A stretch of 52,071 nucleotides of DNA. Source: JAMLIN01 sp041676645 (GTDB lineage Bacteria > Pseudomonadota > Gammaproteobacteria > Burkholderiales > Burkholderiaceae_E). The notes beneath the pieces were generated by a model, which worked only from the letters and a program-made list of their open reading frames with translations, did no database searches and was not told the origin of the DNA. The stretch spans positions 1-52,071 of the forward strand of contig JBAYRO010000013.1 of assembly GCA_041676645.1 (NCBI GenBank), given 5' to 3'. A program made the position numbers and the translations under genes. Positions 17,804 through 27,131 of this stretch are shown here, piece after piece; position 1 is the stretch's first letter; each line of letters starts with the position of its first letter.

Positions 17804-19248
17804 GCCAGCGCCTCGCGCAAGGCCGGCATCTGCGCCAGCACCGGCGCGGGTTCATCGAGGCAACGGCAGTCGAGCAGCAGGCGATTCTCGGCGATGCGGC
17901 CGATGATCGGCACCGGCAGGCCGCGCAGCGCGTCGGCCAGGGCATCGAGCGCCGTGCCCGCGCCGCGCCGGCCTGCGAGCACCGGTTCGCAGGCAAGCCC
18001 TGCCGAAGGCAGCCGGTCCACCGGCAAGGAACCGGACCCCACCTGGCTGAGCAGTTCCACCGGCTGCACCTCGTAGCGCGGCGCCAGCGCCGCGCGCAGC
18101 GGCTCGAGCAGCGCCGCCGCGGTCGCCCGCACCTGGTCCGCCGGCCGGGCCAGCCAGCGCAGGGTGGGCAGATCGCGCGCGAGCAATTCCGGCTGCCGAT
18201 AGAGGACGAGCGTTGCCTCGAGCGCCGCCAGCGGCAGCTTCGAGACCCGCAGCGCCCGCTTCATGGGGAACTTGCGGATGCGCTCGATCGCCTCGCGCCG
18301 TCCCACGATCAGGCCGGCCTGCGGACCGCCCAGCAACTTGTCGCCCGAGAAGCTGACCACATCGCAGCCGGCGGCCAGCATTTCCTGTGGGGTCGGCTCC
18401 TTCGGCAGCCCGTAGAGCGCCATGTCGATGAGCGAACCGCTGCCCAGGTCGGTCGCCAGCGGCAGGCCGCGCTCGCGCGCCAGATCGGCGAGCGCCGACT
18501 CCGGCACCGACGCGGTGAAGCCCTGCAGCGCGTAGTTGCTGGTGTGCACCTTCATCAGCAGGCCCGTGCGCGGCGTGATCGCCCGCGCGTAGTCCGCCAG
18601 GTGGGTGCGATTGGTGGTGCCGACCTCCACCATCGTGGCGCCGGCGCTCGCCATCACGTCGGGCATCCGGAAGGCGCCACCGATCTCGACCAGTTCGCCG
18701 CGCGAGACGATCGCCTCGCGCCCGCCCGCCAGCGCGGCGATGGTCAGCAGCACCGCCGCCGCATTGTTGTTGACGACGGTGGCGGCCTCGGCCCCGGTGA
18801 TCTCGCACAGCAGGCCTTCGACCAGCGCATCGCGGTCGCCGCGCCCGCCGCCGTCGAGCTCGTACTCGAGATTGTTCGGGCCTGCCATCATGCGGGCGAC
18901 ATGGTCGATCGCCGCCGCCGGCAGCACCGCGCGCCCGAGGTTGGTGTGGATGACGGTGCCGGTGAGATTGATGACGCGCCGCAATCGGTAGGCGAGTCGC
19001 TCCCGGACACGCTCCGCGAGCGCCACCACCAGCGCATCCGCCTCGAGACGCCCGCGCTCGAGCCCGCCGGCCAGCGCCAGCGCCCGCAGTTCGTCCAGCA
19101 GCGCACGCGCCTGCCCGGCGACCAGGGTATGGCCATGGGCCGCCAGCAGGCTTCGCGTCGCGGGCAGGCGCAGCAGCTTGTCGATCGAAGGCAGGTCGGC
19201 GGGCTTGGCCTTCGAGCCGTGGACCACGGACTCCTCGGGCGCGGCCAT
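17800..19248 (-). CDS. selA: L-seryl-tRNA(Sec) selenium transferase
   Basis: A 482-residue PLP enzyme converting Ser-tRNA(Sec) to Sec-tRNA(Sec) with selenophosphate. The N-terminal domain holds LPSIDKLLRLPATRSLLAAHG. The core has INLTGTVIHTNLGRAVLP, VVNNNAAAVLL, the GELVEIGGAFRMPDV block, EVGTTNRTHLADY and the PLP-binding FSGDKLLGGPQAG with Lys at about 304. The ATG at 19248 overlaps the fdhE stop, and its own stop overlaps the selB ATG, so translation of fdhE-selA-selB is coupled. selD, needed to make selenophosphate, is not in the window. Confidence 0.97.
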   Translation of the reverse strand: MAAPEESVVHGSKAKPADLPSIDKLLRLPATRSLLAAHGHTLVAGQARALLDELRALALAGGLERGRLEADALVVALAERVRERLAYRLRRVINLTGTVIHTNLGRAVLPAAAIDHVARMMAGPNNLEYELDGGGRGDRDALVEGLLCEITGAEAATVVNNNAAAVLLTIAALAGGREAIVSRGELVEIGGAFRMPDVMASAGATMVEVGTTNRTHLADYARAITPRTGLLMKVHTSNYALQGFTASVPESALADLARERGLPLATDLGSGSLIDMALYGLPKEPTPQEMLAAGCDVVSFSGDKLLGGPQAGLIVGRREAIERIRKFPMKRALRVSKLPLAALEATLVLYRQPELLARDLPTLRWLARPADQVRATAAALLEPLRAALAPRYEVQPVELLSQVGSGSLPVDRLPSAGLACEPVLAGRRGAGTALDALADALRGLPVPIIGRIAENRLLLDCRCLDEPAPVLAQMPALREALA

Positions 19249-20246
19249 CAGCCGCCTCCGCCGTCGTCGGGTACGTCGGGTTCGCCGAACAGCAGCAGCA
19301 GGCTGGTCCCGTGGCGCCGGAAGCCGGCTTCGGAGACCAGCAGGTCGAGGGTCAGCGAGGCCAGGTCGTCGGCCATCGCCTCGACCTGCGGATCGCGGTT
19401 CTGGCGGACGATCTTGAGATAGCTGCCGCAGGTATCGCAGGTTTCCGCTTCGACCGCCGCGCCGGAGCGCGGGTCGCCATCGCCGTCGCGCGGTTCCAGC
19501 GACTGGTAATGAATGCCCTTGGTGCCTTCGCAATGCGAGCACTTGATGCGGACCATGTGCCATTGCGTGGCGCACAGGGCGCACTGCAGGTAGCGCAGTC
19601 CGCCCGCGCTGGCGTCGATCCGCACCACGCTGGCGACCGGCAGGAAGCCGCAGCACGGACAACGCGTCGCGTCGGCGATGCGCCCGAAGGGCGCCAGCCG
19701 CTCGATCCCATGGCCGGCGGCGCTTGCCAGCACCATGTGCGTCCAGTACGCTTGGAGCGCGGCGCCGATGAAGGGGGCGCTCGCCAGGTCGAGATCGAGC
19801 ATGATTCCCCGCAGCAGGCGATCGGCCTGGCGTTCCAGCTCGGGCGGCGCCAGCGCGCGCAGGCGCGCGACGCTGCTGCGCGCGACGCCCTCGGGCAGCT
19901 TGGCATGCAGCGCATCGAGTATCCGGTGCAGGCCGTCGCGCCAGCGCGGATCGCGTGGCCAGTCCTCGGCCGGCAGGGCCGGCCTGCCGAAGCGTACCGC
20001 CGCCCGCAGCGCGTCCGCATCCGGCAGCGGCACCTCGGGATACGCCTGCAGCAGCTCATGCTGGGCATGCGCCAGGTCGGCCATCAGCAGCAGGTAGTCG
20101 CCCATGGCATGGCCGGCGGCGCGCTGGCGCAGGCGCATCTCGCGTTCGGCGTATACCGTCTCGCGCAGCGGCAGGTGCAGCACCGGCACCTCGCGGCCGG
20201 CGCGCGCCGCGATCTCTTCCGGGCCGGGCAGGGGCAGCGTCGTCAC
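19248..20246 (-). CDS. fdhE: Formate dehydrogenase accessory protein FdhE
   Basis: A 332-residue cytoplasmic protein needed for assembly of respiratory formate dehydrogenases. The C-terminal half carries four rubredoxin-like CxxC pairs that bind iron: RCPCCGFLP, LQCALCATQW, KCSHCEGTKG and CDTCGSYLK. The central segment LARGIMLD-like LLRGIMLDLDLASAPFIGAALQ matches the family. The start is GTG at 20246, overlapping the stop of the gamma-subunit gene (GTGA). FdhE docks on the catalytic subunit before Tat export, so its place between fdnI and selA fits its role. Confidence 0.94.
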   Translation of the reverse strand: MTTLPLPGPEEIAARAGREVPVLHLPLRETVYAEREMRLRQRAAGHAMGDYLLLMADLAHAQHELLQAYPEVPLPDADALRAAVRFGRPALPAEDWPRDPRWRDGLHRILDALHAKLPEGVARSSVARLRALAPPELERQADRLLRGIMLDLDLASAPFIGAALQAYWTHMVLASAAGHGIERLAPFGRIADATRCPCCGFLPVASVVRIDASAGGLRYLQCALCATQWHMVRIKCSHCEGTKGIHYQSLEPRDGDGDPRSGAAVEAETCDTCGSYLKIVRQNRDPQVEAMADDLASLTLDLLVSEAGFRRHGTSLLLLFGEPDVPDDGGGG

Positions 20247-20863
20247 TGGTCGTCGCCGAACTCTCGGTACCACAGGGGATGGTGGCGTCGCGCCCAGGCG
20301 CGCGATACCGTGCCGCGGGTCATGGCGCGCATCGAGCCCCTGACCCATATCGCCGCGTAGACATGGACGATGACGCCCAGGACCAGGACGAAGGCTGCCG
20401 CGGCATGCAGGACGCTGGCGAGCCGGCGCAGGAACATCGGTATGGCGCCGGCGAACCAGGGCTCCCAGAAGAGGAAGCCGGTCACCAGCAGCACCGCCAG
20501 GCACACCGCGAACAGCCAGAACACGCCCTTCTGGCCCGCGTTGTACTTGGCCACCGGCGGCATGCCTTCCTCGTCGCCGCGCAGCAGCCGGGGCGAATGC
20601 CGCACCCATTCGCTGTCGTGGCGGTTCCAGAAGTTGTCGCGCCAGACCTGGAAGAACAGGATCACGAAACCGATCACCATCGCCAGCCCGACGAAAGGAT
20701 GCAGGATCCGGGTCCACGGGCCGCCCCCGAACAGGCCCACCAGGGGCCAGAAGAACGGATGGAACAGGGCCAGGCCGGACAGGCCGGCGCCCAGGAACAG
20801 CAGCGCCACGAGCCAGTGGTTCATGCGCGTGCCGTCGTCGTAGCGGCGGATCAGGCGGGGCAT
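20243..20863 (-). CDS. fdnI: Formate dehydrogenase gamma subunit, cytochrome b556
   Basis: A 206-residue membrane subunit with four hydrophobic segments: NHWLVALLFLGAGLSGLALF, ILHPFVGLAMVIGFVILFF, VFWLFAVCLAVLLVTGFLFW and LHAAAAFVLVLGVIVHVY. His residues in the first, second and fourth segments are the likely haem-b and quinone-site ligands. It takes electrons from the beta subunit to quinone. The ATG at 20863 starts one base after the fdnH stop, with GAGGAG upstream. E. coli has two paralogues (FdnI, FdoI), and the symbol does not distinguish them. Confidence 0.93.
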   Translation of the reverse strand: MPRLIRRYDDGTRMNHWLVALLFLGAGLSGLALFHPFFWPLVGLFGGGPWTRILHPFVGLAMVIGFVILFFQVWRDNFWNRHDSEWVRHSPRLLRGDEEGMPPVAKYNAGQKGVFWLFAVCLAVLLVTGFLFWEPWFAGAIPMFLRRLASVLHAAAAFVLVLGVIVHVYAAIWVRGSMRAMTRGTVSRAWARRHHPLWYREFGDDQ

Positions 20864-20864
20864 G

Positions 20865-21815
20865 TCAGTCTCCTCGCGCGGAATCTTGGTCGCGGCGACC
20901 GAGCGCGGCATCGTCGACCCCCGTGTCCGCCCCCGTCTCCGCATCATCGTCGACCTCGAGCGGACCCACCCGGGTGTAGTGGAAGAAGCCGACGACGGCC
21001 GCGCCGATCATGGCGGCGGTCGCCAGCGGCTTGGCAAGGCCCTTCCACAAGGCGACCAGCGGGCTGATCTTCGGATCGGCCGGGAGGTCGTTGTAGAGCC
21101 CGGGCTGGTCGCCATGCTGCAGCACGTACATCACGTGCGTGCCGCCGACCCCCGGCGGATCGTAGACCGCCGGATTCTCGTAGCCGCGCTCCTTCAGCTC
21201 CGCCACGCGGCCAGCGCCGAACTCGAGCATGTCCTCCTTGCTGCCGAAGCGGATCGCGCCGGTGGGACAGACCTTGGCGCAGGCCGGCTCCCGCCCGACC
21301 GCCACCCGGTCGGCGCACAGCGAGCACTTGTAGGCCTTGTTGTCCACCTGCGAGATGCGGGGAATGTCGAAGGGGCAGCCGGTGATGCAGTAGCCGCAGC
21401 CGATGCAGTGCTCGCTGATGAAGTCGACGATCCCGTTGCTGTACTTGACGATCGCCCCGGGCGACGGACACGCCTTGAGGCAACCGGGATCCTCGCAGTG
21501 CATGCAGCCGTCCTTGCGGATCAGCCACTCGAGCCGGGTGCTCTCGTCGGGCTGCTTCGTCTGGACTTCGGCGAAGCGCATGACGGTCCAGGACTGTGGC
21601 GTCAGGTCGGACGGATTGTCGTAGACGCCGACATTGGTGCCGATCTCGTCGCGCAGGTCGTTCCACTGCATGCATGCCACCTGGCAGGCCTTGCAGCCGA
21701 TGCAGGCCGACACATCGATCAGCTTCGCCACCTCGGTGACATGCCGGCGCGCCACCGGCGGCTGCGTGGTCGTCGCCGAACGCGCCGCGATATCGAGGGA
21801 CTGGAGTGAACTCAT
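20865..21815 (-). CDS. fdnH: Formate dehydrogenase iron-sulfur (beta) subunit
   Basis: A 316-residue electron-transfer subunit. Four [4Fe-4S] clusters are indicated by CIGCKACQVACMQWND, CMHCEDPGCLKACPSPGAI, CIGCGYCITGCPFDIPR with CSLCADRV, and ACAKVCPTGAI. A single transmembrane helix near the C-terminus (LATAAMIGAAVVGFFHY) anchors it, and the last 30 residues are acidic. It passes electrons from the periplasmic catalytic subunit to the cytochrome. AGGAGG precedes the ATG. The gene lies directly between the alpha and gamma subunit genes, as in fdnGHI/fdoGHI. Confidence 0.95.
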   Translation of the reverse strand: MSSLQSLDIAARSATTTQPPVARRHVTEVAKLIDVSACIGCKACQVACMQWNDLRDEIGTNVGVYDNPSDLTPQSWTVMRFAEVQTKQPDESTRLEWLIRKDGCMHCEDPGCLKACPSPGAIVKYSNGIVDFISEHCIGCGYCITGCPFDIPRISQVDNKAYKCSLCADRVAVGREPACAKVCPTGAIRFGSKEDMLEFGAGRVAELKERGYENPAVYDPPGVGGTHVMYVLQHGDQPGLYNDLPADPKISPLVALWKGLAKPLATAAMIGAAVVGFFHYTRVGPLEVDDDAETGADTGVDDAALGRRDQDSARGD

Positions 21816-21823
21816 CGGACCTC

Positions 21824-24800
21824 CTATGCCTTCTCGATGTTGACGGTGAAGGACTTGAACTCGGGAGTCTGCGAGTTCGCATCCCCCACGAACGGTGTCA
21901 GGGTGTTCACCAGGTAGCCGGGCTTGGTGAGCCCGACGAAGCCCCAGTGGTTGGGCAGGCCGACCGTGTCGACCGTCCTGCCGTCCACCGTCAGCCGCGG
22001 GATCCGCGGCGTCACCACGGCCACCGCCTTGATGTAGCCCCGATTGGACGAGACCTTCACGGTGTCACCATTGGCGATGCCGCGGTCGCGGGCGAGTTCC
22101 GGGCCGATTTCGACGAACTGCTGGGGCTGCAGGATCGCGTTCGAGCGCGCATGCTTGGTCCAGTAGTGGAAGTGCTCGGTCAGGCGGTAGCTGGTAGCCA
22201 CCAGCGGGAACTCGTCCGGCTTGCCGAAGGCCTCCAGGTCGCCCTTGAAGACCCGCGCCGCCGGATTGGCCCGCGCCTTCGGGTTGTCGTTCATGGGATT
22301 GGTTTCCAGGGGCGACTCGAAGGGTTCGTAGTGCTCCGGCAAGGGGCCTTCGGCCATCCCCGTGGGGGCGAACATGCGGGCGACGCCCTCGGCCGTCATG
22401 ATGAAGGGCTGCACCCGCTGCGCGGCCGCCGGATCGGCGTCGGGCCGGATGTCCGGAACATCGGCTCCGGCCCAGGCCTTGCCGTTCCAGTAGATCAGCT
22501 GCCGACCCGGATCCCAGGGCCTGCCGTCGGGCGCGGCCGACGCCGCGTTGTAGAGGATGCGCCGGTTGGCCGGCCAGGCCCAGGCCCAGTCGAGGGTCTG
22601 GCCGATGCCCCAGGGGTCGGCGCTGTCGCGCCGGGCCATCTGGTTGCCCGCCTCGGTCCAGCAGCCGGTGTAGATCCAGCAGCCGGCGGCAGTGCTGCCG
22701 TCGTCGCGCAGCTGGCCGAAACCGGCGAGCTGCTCTCCGGCCCGCGCGAGCATGACCGGCGCGCTGTCCGGGCTCCCCGGATCCGATGGCGCCGTCACGT
22801 CCGCCAGCGCGCGGCCGTTGTACTCCATCGCCAGCTCCTCGGCCGACGGCGCCGAGGGGATCTTGTACGGCCAGGTCAGCTTGACGATCGGGTCGGGGAA
22901 GGCGCCGCCCTCCTTCTCGTACAAGGCGCGGATGCGCATGAAGAGGTCGGCCATGATGACGTTGTCGCCACGCGCCTCTCCGGGCGGCGGAGCGCCCTTC
23001 CAGTGCCATTGCAGCCAGCGGCTGGAATTGGTCAGGGCGCCGTCCTCCTCGGCGAAACAGGTCGAGGGCAGCCGGAACACGGTGGTCTGGATGCCCTCGG
23101 TATCGACATCGTTGTGCTCGCCGAAGTTGCGCCAGAACTCGGCCGTCTCGGTGTTGAGCGGATCGATGATGGCGAGGAACTTCAGCTTCGACAGCCCGGC
23201 GATGATCTTCTTCTTGTTGGGGAAGGAGCCGACCGGATTGAAGCCCTGGCAGATGTAGCCGTGGAGCCTGCCGAGGTTCATCAGCTCGAAGGCCTGGAGC
23301 ACGTCGTAGAGCTTGTCGATCTTGGGCAGGTAGTGGAAGGCCCAGTCGTTCTCGGCGGTCGCGGCGTCGCCCCACCAGGCCTTCTGCAGGCTGACGAAGA
23401 ACTTCGGGTAGTTCTGCCAGTAGCTCATCTGGTTCGGCCGCAGCGGCGCGAGCGCCCGGGTGCTGTAGTAGGTCTCGAGATCCTGCTCGTCGTCGCGCGC
23501 GAGCGACAGGTAGCCGGGCAGCGAGTTGGAAAGCAGGCCCAGGTCGGTCAGGCCCTGGATGTTGCTGTGCCCGCGCAGGGCGTTCATGCCCCCGCCCGCG
23601 ATCCCGATGTTGCCCAGCAGCAGCTGCATGATCGCGGCGGTGCGGATCATCTGCGAGCCCACGCTGTGCTGCGTCCAGCCCAGGGCGTACATGATCGTCA
23701 TCGCCTTGTCGGGCACAGCGGTGGCGGCGATCATCTCGCAGATCTGCAGGAACTTGTCCTGCGGCGTGCCGGTGATGCGGCTGACCACCTCCGGCGTGTA
23801 GCGCGAGAAGTGCTGCTTCATCACCTGCAGCACGCAGCGCGGATGCTGCATCGTGGGGTCGGTGCGGGCGAACCCGCCGTCCATCTCGTAGCCCCAGCTC
23901 GACGGGTCGTAGCGGCGCTTCGCCTCGTCGTAGCCCGAGAACAGGCCTTCCTCGTAGGAATAGCCTTCGCCGACGATGAAGCTCGCATTGGTGTAGTTGG
24001 CGACGTACTCGTGCTGGATCCGGTCGTTCGACAGCAGGTAGTTGATGACGCCGCCCAGGAAGGCGATGTCCGAGCCCGCGCGCAGGGGCGCATAGAAATC
24101 GCTCATGGCGGCCGAGCGCGTGAAGCGCGGATCGACCACGATCAGCCGGGCCTTGTTGTGCTGCTTGGCCTCGATCACCCATTTGAAGCCGCAGGGGTGC
24201 GCCTCGGCGGCATTGCCCCCCATGATCAGCACCAGGTCGGCATTGCGGATGTCCACCCAGTGGTTGGTCATCGCGCCGCGTCCGAACGTCGGGGCCAGAC
24301 TGGCCACCGTGGGTCCGTGTCAGACGCGCGCCTGGTTGTCGAAGACGAGCATCCCGAGGGATCGCATCGTCTTGTGCGTGATGTAGCCGGTCTCGTTGGA
24401 CGCCGCCGAGGCGCACAGCATCCCCGTGCTCGTCCAGCGATTGACGGTCATCCCGTCGTCGTTCGTCGCGATGAAGTTGGCATCCCGGTCGGCCTTCATC
24501 ATCTGCGCGAGGCGGGACATTGCTTCGTCCCAGCTCACCCGCTTCCATTCCTTCGAACCGGGCTCGCGGATCTCGGGATACTTCAGGCGGCTGGGGCTGT
24601 GGATGAAGTCGAGCAGCCCCGCACCCTTGGGGCACAGGGTGCCGCGGTTGACCGGATGGTCCGGATCACCCTCGATGTGGAAGATCTCGGGCGTGGCGTT
24701 CTTGGCATTGTCGCCCAGGCTGTACATCAGCAGGCCGCAGCTGACCGAGCAGTACGGACAGGTACTGCGGGTCTCGACGGCCCGCGCCAGCTTGAACTGG

Positions 24801-24907
24801 CGGGTCTCGGCCAGCGCGGCGGCGGGCGAGAAACCCAGCGCGGCCATCGTGGAGGCGGCCAGCCCCGCGGCGCTGACGCGGAAGAACTGCCTTCGGCTCA
24901 TGTCCAT
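21824..24907 (-). CDS. fdnG: Formate dehydrogenase catalytic subunit, selenoprotein
   Basis: A 1027-residue Mo/W-bisMGD formate dehydrogenase read through one in-frame TGA. The TGA at 24320-24322 lies in QARV-U-HGPTVASLAPTFG, exactly the Sec site of E. coli FdnG, and gives Sec at residue 196. A twin-arginine signal (SRRQFFRVSAAGLAA) sends it to the periplasm, and CPYCSVSCGLL...CPKG holds one [4Fe-4S] cluster. The C-terminal molybdopterin-binding domain ends VNIEKA. ATG 24907 follows GAGGAGACTCTCG; an upstream TTG is less likely. Treating the TGA as a stop would wrongly give two genes of 200 and 827 residues. fdnG and fdoG types cannot be separated here. Confidence 0.96.
24282..24322 (-). promoter_or_regulatory. 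Bacterial SECIS element after the Sec UGA
   Basis: Starting at the UGA, the minus strand forms a hairpin whose apical part is GGCC-AGUCU-GGCC (24293-24305). The apex sits 17 bases beyond the start of the UGA, with an AGUCU loop like the GUCU loops of the E. coli fdhF and fdnG elements that SelB binds. It lies inside the fdnG coding sequence. Confidence 0.9.
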
Positions 24908-24925
24908 CGAGAGTCTCCTCAAGCG

Positions 24926-25348
24926 TTATCTCGTGTTCGTGTCGGCGTCCGGGTCGAACCCGGCCGGCTGCTTCGCCGACTCGGCCGGCTGCCTGGCCGC
25001 GTCGCCGCCGGTCGGCTCCGGCGCATCGGTGGTGCTGGCCCCGCCCTGCGATTCTGCGCCCACCATACCCCCGATCGCGGTGCCCGCGTTGCCCGGGCCC
25101 CCTTCGGGAGGCCGCGTCGTGACGGAATCATCGGCCGGCGCAGTGCCGGCATCGGAAGACGAACCGGCAGCCGGGGATGATGATGAATCCGCAGCCGGGG
25201 AAGGCGAGGCGGCCGCCGGGGAAGGTGTCGGCGGCGCGACGGGCGCCGGCACCGGGGGGCTGTCGGGCGACTCGGGGCTTCGATCGCACCCGGCCACGAC
25301 GACCAGAATGGCGGCGGCGCAGACAGCGCGCCAGGGAAGTGGACTCAT
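24926..25348 (-). CDS. Proline/serine-rich lipoprotein at head of the formate dehydrogenase run
   Basis: A 140-residue predicted lipoprotein. The signal is MSPLPWRAVCAAAILVVVAGC, with lipobox VAGC and Cys at about residue 21. The rest is low-complexity Pro/Ser/Ala/Asp with no folded-domain motif, ending FDPDADTNTR. A GAGGAG site precedes the ATG at 25348, and longer upstream frames look non-coding. It ends 19 bases before the fdnG ATG and points the same way, so it is probably the first cistron. No family was recognised. It could be a periplasmic tether or filler; expression itself is uncertain, though signal, lipobox and ribosome site together argue for a real gene. Confidence 0.65.
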   Translation of the reverse strand: MSPLPWRAVCAAAILVVVAGCDRSPESPDSPPVPAPVAPPTPSPAAASPSPAADSSSSPAAGSSSDAGTAPADDSVTTRPPEGGPGNAGTAIGGMVGAESQGGASTTDAPEPTGGDAARQPAESAKQPAGFDPDADTNTR

Positions 25349-25562
25349 GACGACTCCTCGGCCCGTGTACCGAGCATAGCCCGAAAATGCCACCTCGGGA
25401 CTGTGGCGCGGCTTGCGCCGCAAGCAACATGCCCACGCCGTGGTCCATGCCGATGCCACGGCGGCCGACTCGACACGGAACAAAGCCTTCCAGATTCGCC
25501 GTGATCCCACGTATCATCGGGGGTTACTCTCTCTCTTGCAGTCCAGAGGAAACCAGCCTGTC

Positions 25563-26270
25563 ATGTCGGCCGACCTGCGCGCGCAGTTCATTCGCTTCTG
25601 TCTCGGCGCCGGCATCCTTGCCTTCGGGGAATTCACTACCAAGGCCGGGCGGGTGTCGCCCTACTTCTTCAATGCGGGGCGCTTCAACGATGGCCTGCTG
25701 CTGGGCAAGCTCGGCGGCTTCTACGCCGAAACCCTGCTCGCGGCCGAGCGCACCAGCCGCTTCCAGTTCGACATGCTCTTCGGGCCGGCCTACAAGGGCA
25801 TCACCCTCGCCAGCGCAACCGCGATCGCCCTGGCCGGCCATGGCCGACGCATTCCCTTCGCCTTCAACCGCAAGGAGGCCAAGGACCACGGCGAGGGCGG
25901 CGACATCGTCGGGGCGCCGCTGGCCGGGCGCGTGGTCATCGTCGACGACGTCGTCAGCGCCGGCACCTCGGTGGCCGAATCCGTCGAGATCATCCGCCGC
26001 CATGGCGCCGAGCCCGCTGCGGTCCTGATCGCCCTGGATCGCCAGGAACGCAGCGGCACCGCAACCGAGATCGGTCCCCTGTCGGCCAGCCAGGCCATCC
26101 TCGAGCGCTACGCCATCCCGGTCTTCGCGATCGCCTGTCTCGACGACCTGCTCGTCTTCCTGGAATCGGCCGATTCGACCGATGCCGGGCTCGCCACCCA
26201 TCGTGACCGCGTCGCCGCTTATCGCGCCCGCTATGGCGCAGCGGCCGGCGCACCACTAGGATCGGCCTGA
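25563..26270 (+). CDS. pyrE: Orotate phosphoribosyltransferase
   Basis: A 235-residue enzyme making orotidine 5'-phosphate from orotate and PRPP. Motifs are FCLGAGILAFGEFTTKAGRVSPYFFN, DMLFGPAYKGITLA, FAFNRKEAKDHGEGG (flexible catalytic loop) and the PRPP-binding VVIVDDVVSAGTS. The ATG at 25563 begins MSADLRAQFIRF, and the preceding part of the open frame is not coding-like. It is divergent from the lipoprotein/formate dehydrogenase run, with 214 bases between the starts. An unknown exported-protein gene follows in the same direction. Confidence 0.96.
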   Translation: MSADLRAQFIRFCLGAGILAFGEFTTKAGRVSPYFFNAGRFNDGLLLGKLGGFYAETLLAAERTSRFQFDMLFGPAYKGITLASATAIALAGHGRRIPFAFNRKEAKDHGEGGDIVGAPLAGRVVIVDDVVSAGTSVAESVEIIRRHGAEPAAVLIALDRQERSGTATEIGPLSASQAILERYAIPVFAIACLDDLLVFLESADSTDAGLATHRDRVAAYRARYGAAAGAPLGSA

Positions 26271-26314
26271 TTCAGGCAGCCTCAACCAACCGAAAGCAGC
26301 CGCTTCACCCATCG

Positions 26315-27073
26315 ATGCCGAGATCAGCCCCGAAACCGACCTCGCGAGCCGAGGCAGGGTCGCGCGCAGCGGCGAACCGGCCCGTGGCCCGCCTGGTTCT
26401 CCTCATCGGCCTGCTCGGCATCGGCGGCCTGCTCGCCATACCGGCATCGGCCACCGGTCCGGCGGAATCCCCCGCCGAGCATGTCTCGAACCGCATTCTC
26501 GCGAGCCGTTGCGGCGCCGCGGCGGTCGCCGCCAACGACGGCGACGTCGACCCGATCTGCCATCGCACCCTCGCCCCCGGCGACTCCGGGCGCGCCATGC
26601 AGCGGGCCGAGCGCGACCGTGGCCTGCTCGCCGCCTATCGCAACGTCGACACCCTGTACGCCATGCGGGATCGACAGGTCGCCGATATCGGCGCCCAGAT
26701 CGAACTCGCGCGCCGGCGCATGGTCACCCTGCACCGGGAGCTCGAGGCGCTGCGCATGCGCGCCCAGATCGTCGGCGGCCCGCGCGCCCACGAGTGGATG
26801 GACCAGGCGCGCAGCCGCGCGCGCGCCATCCTCGCCGAGGAAGACCTGATCCGCATCCGCCGCGCCGAGCAGGAGCGCGTCCATGAGCGCTTCGAGCGCG
26901 ATGCGCGGCGGCTTCGCGTCCTGCTCTCCGCGCTCGGCGTGCCGCCGACCGCTGGGCTGGACCCTTCGCAGGACGATATCCCCGCTGCCGCGGCGGCGGC
27001 CGCCGCACTGCAGCCCGAACCCCACGACCATCCGGGCGACCCGCACCCGGGCGGCCCGCTGGCGCGGCGCTGA
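26315..27073 (+). CDS. Exported or membrane-anchored coiled-coil protein of unknown function
   Basis: A 252-residue protein. A basic N-terminus is followed by one hydrophobic segment (VARLVLLIGLLGIGGLLAIPASA), either a signal peptide or an anchor. Two Cys lie soon after it (SRCGA, PICHR). A charged helical stretch of about 110 residues (AMQRAERDRG to LRVLLSAL) is rich in Arg, Glu and Ala with a heptad-like pattern, so a coiled coil is likely. The tail is Ala-rich, then His/Pro-rich. No catalytic motif was seen and the family is not recognised. It starts 44 bases after pyrE in the same direction, so co-transcription is likely. Its stop is close to a 20-base-pair palindrome. Confidence 0.7.
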   Translation: MPRSAPKPTSRAEAGSRAAANRPVARLVLLIGLLGIGGLLAIPASATGPAESPAEHVSNRILASRCGAAAVAANDGDVDPICHRTLAPGDSGRAMQRAERDRGLLAAYRNVDTLYAMRDRQVADIGAQIELARRRMVTLHRELEALRMRAQIVGGPRAHEWMDQARSRARAILAEEDLIRIRRAEQERVHERFERDARRLRVLLSALGVPPTAGLDPSQDDIPAAAAAAAALQPEPHDHPGDPHPGGPLARR

Positions 27074-27083
27074 TCGCGCGGCG

Positions 27084-27131
27084 CTAGACACCATGGTCGC
27101 CCGCCATGACCCGGGCGACCATGGTGTCTAG
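27084..27131. terminator. Perfect 20-bp palindrome between convergent genes
   Basis: Arms 27084-27103 and 27112-27131 (CTAGACACCATGGTCGCCCG) pair perfectly around an eight-base loop. It lies between the convergent stops at 27073 and 27128, and the TAG stop of the CoA-transferase is inside the arm. No U-tract follows on either strand, so an intrinsic-terminator role is possible but not typical. It shares AGACACCAT with the dispersed palindrome family but not the GGGGTC part. Confidence 0.7.

Noticed and set aside
24320..24322. Stop codon splitting the formate dehydrogenase gene into two frames
   Set aside because: It is an in-frame TGA in the conserved RV-U-HGPTVA context with a SECIS hairpin and adjacent selABC, so it encodes selenocysteine and the gene is not broken.
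21806..25180. Plus-strand open frame of 1124 codons
   Set aside because: It is antisense to fdnG and fdnH, has low-complexity Arg/Gly/Val/His composition and no family motif. It is a GC-rich shadow frame.
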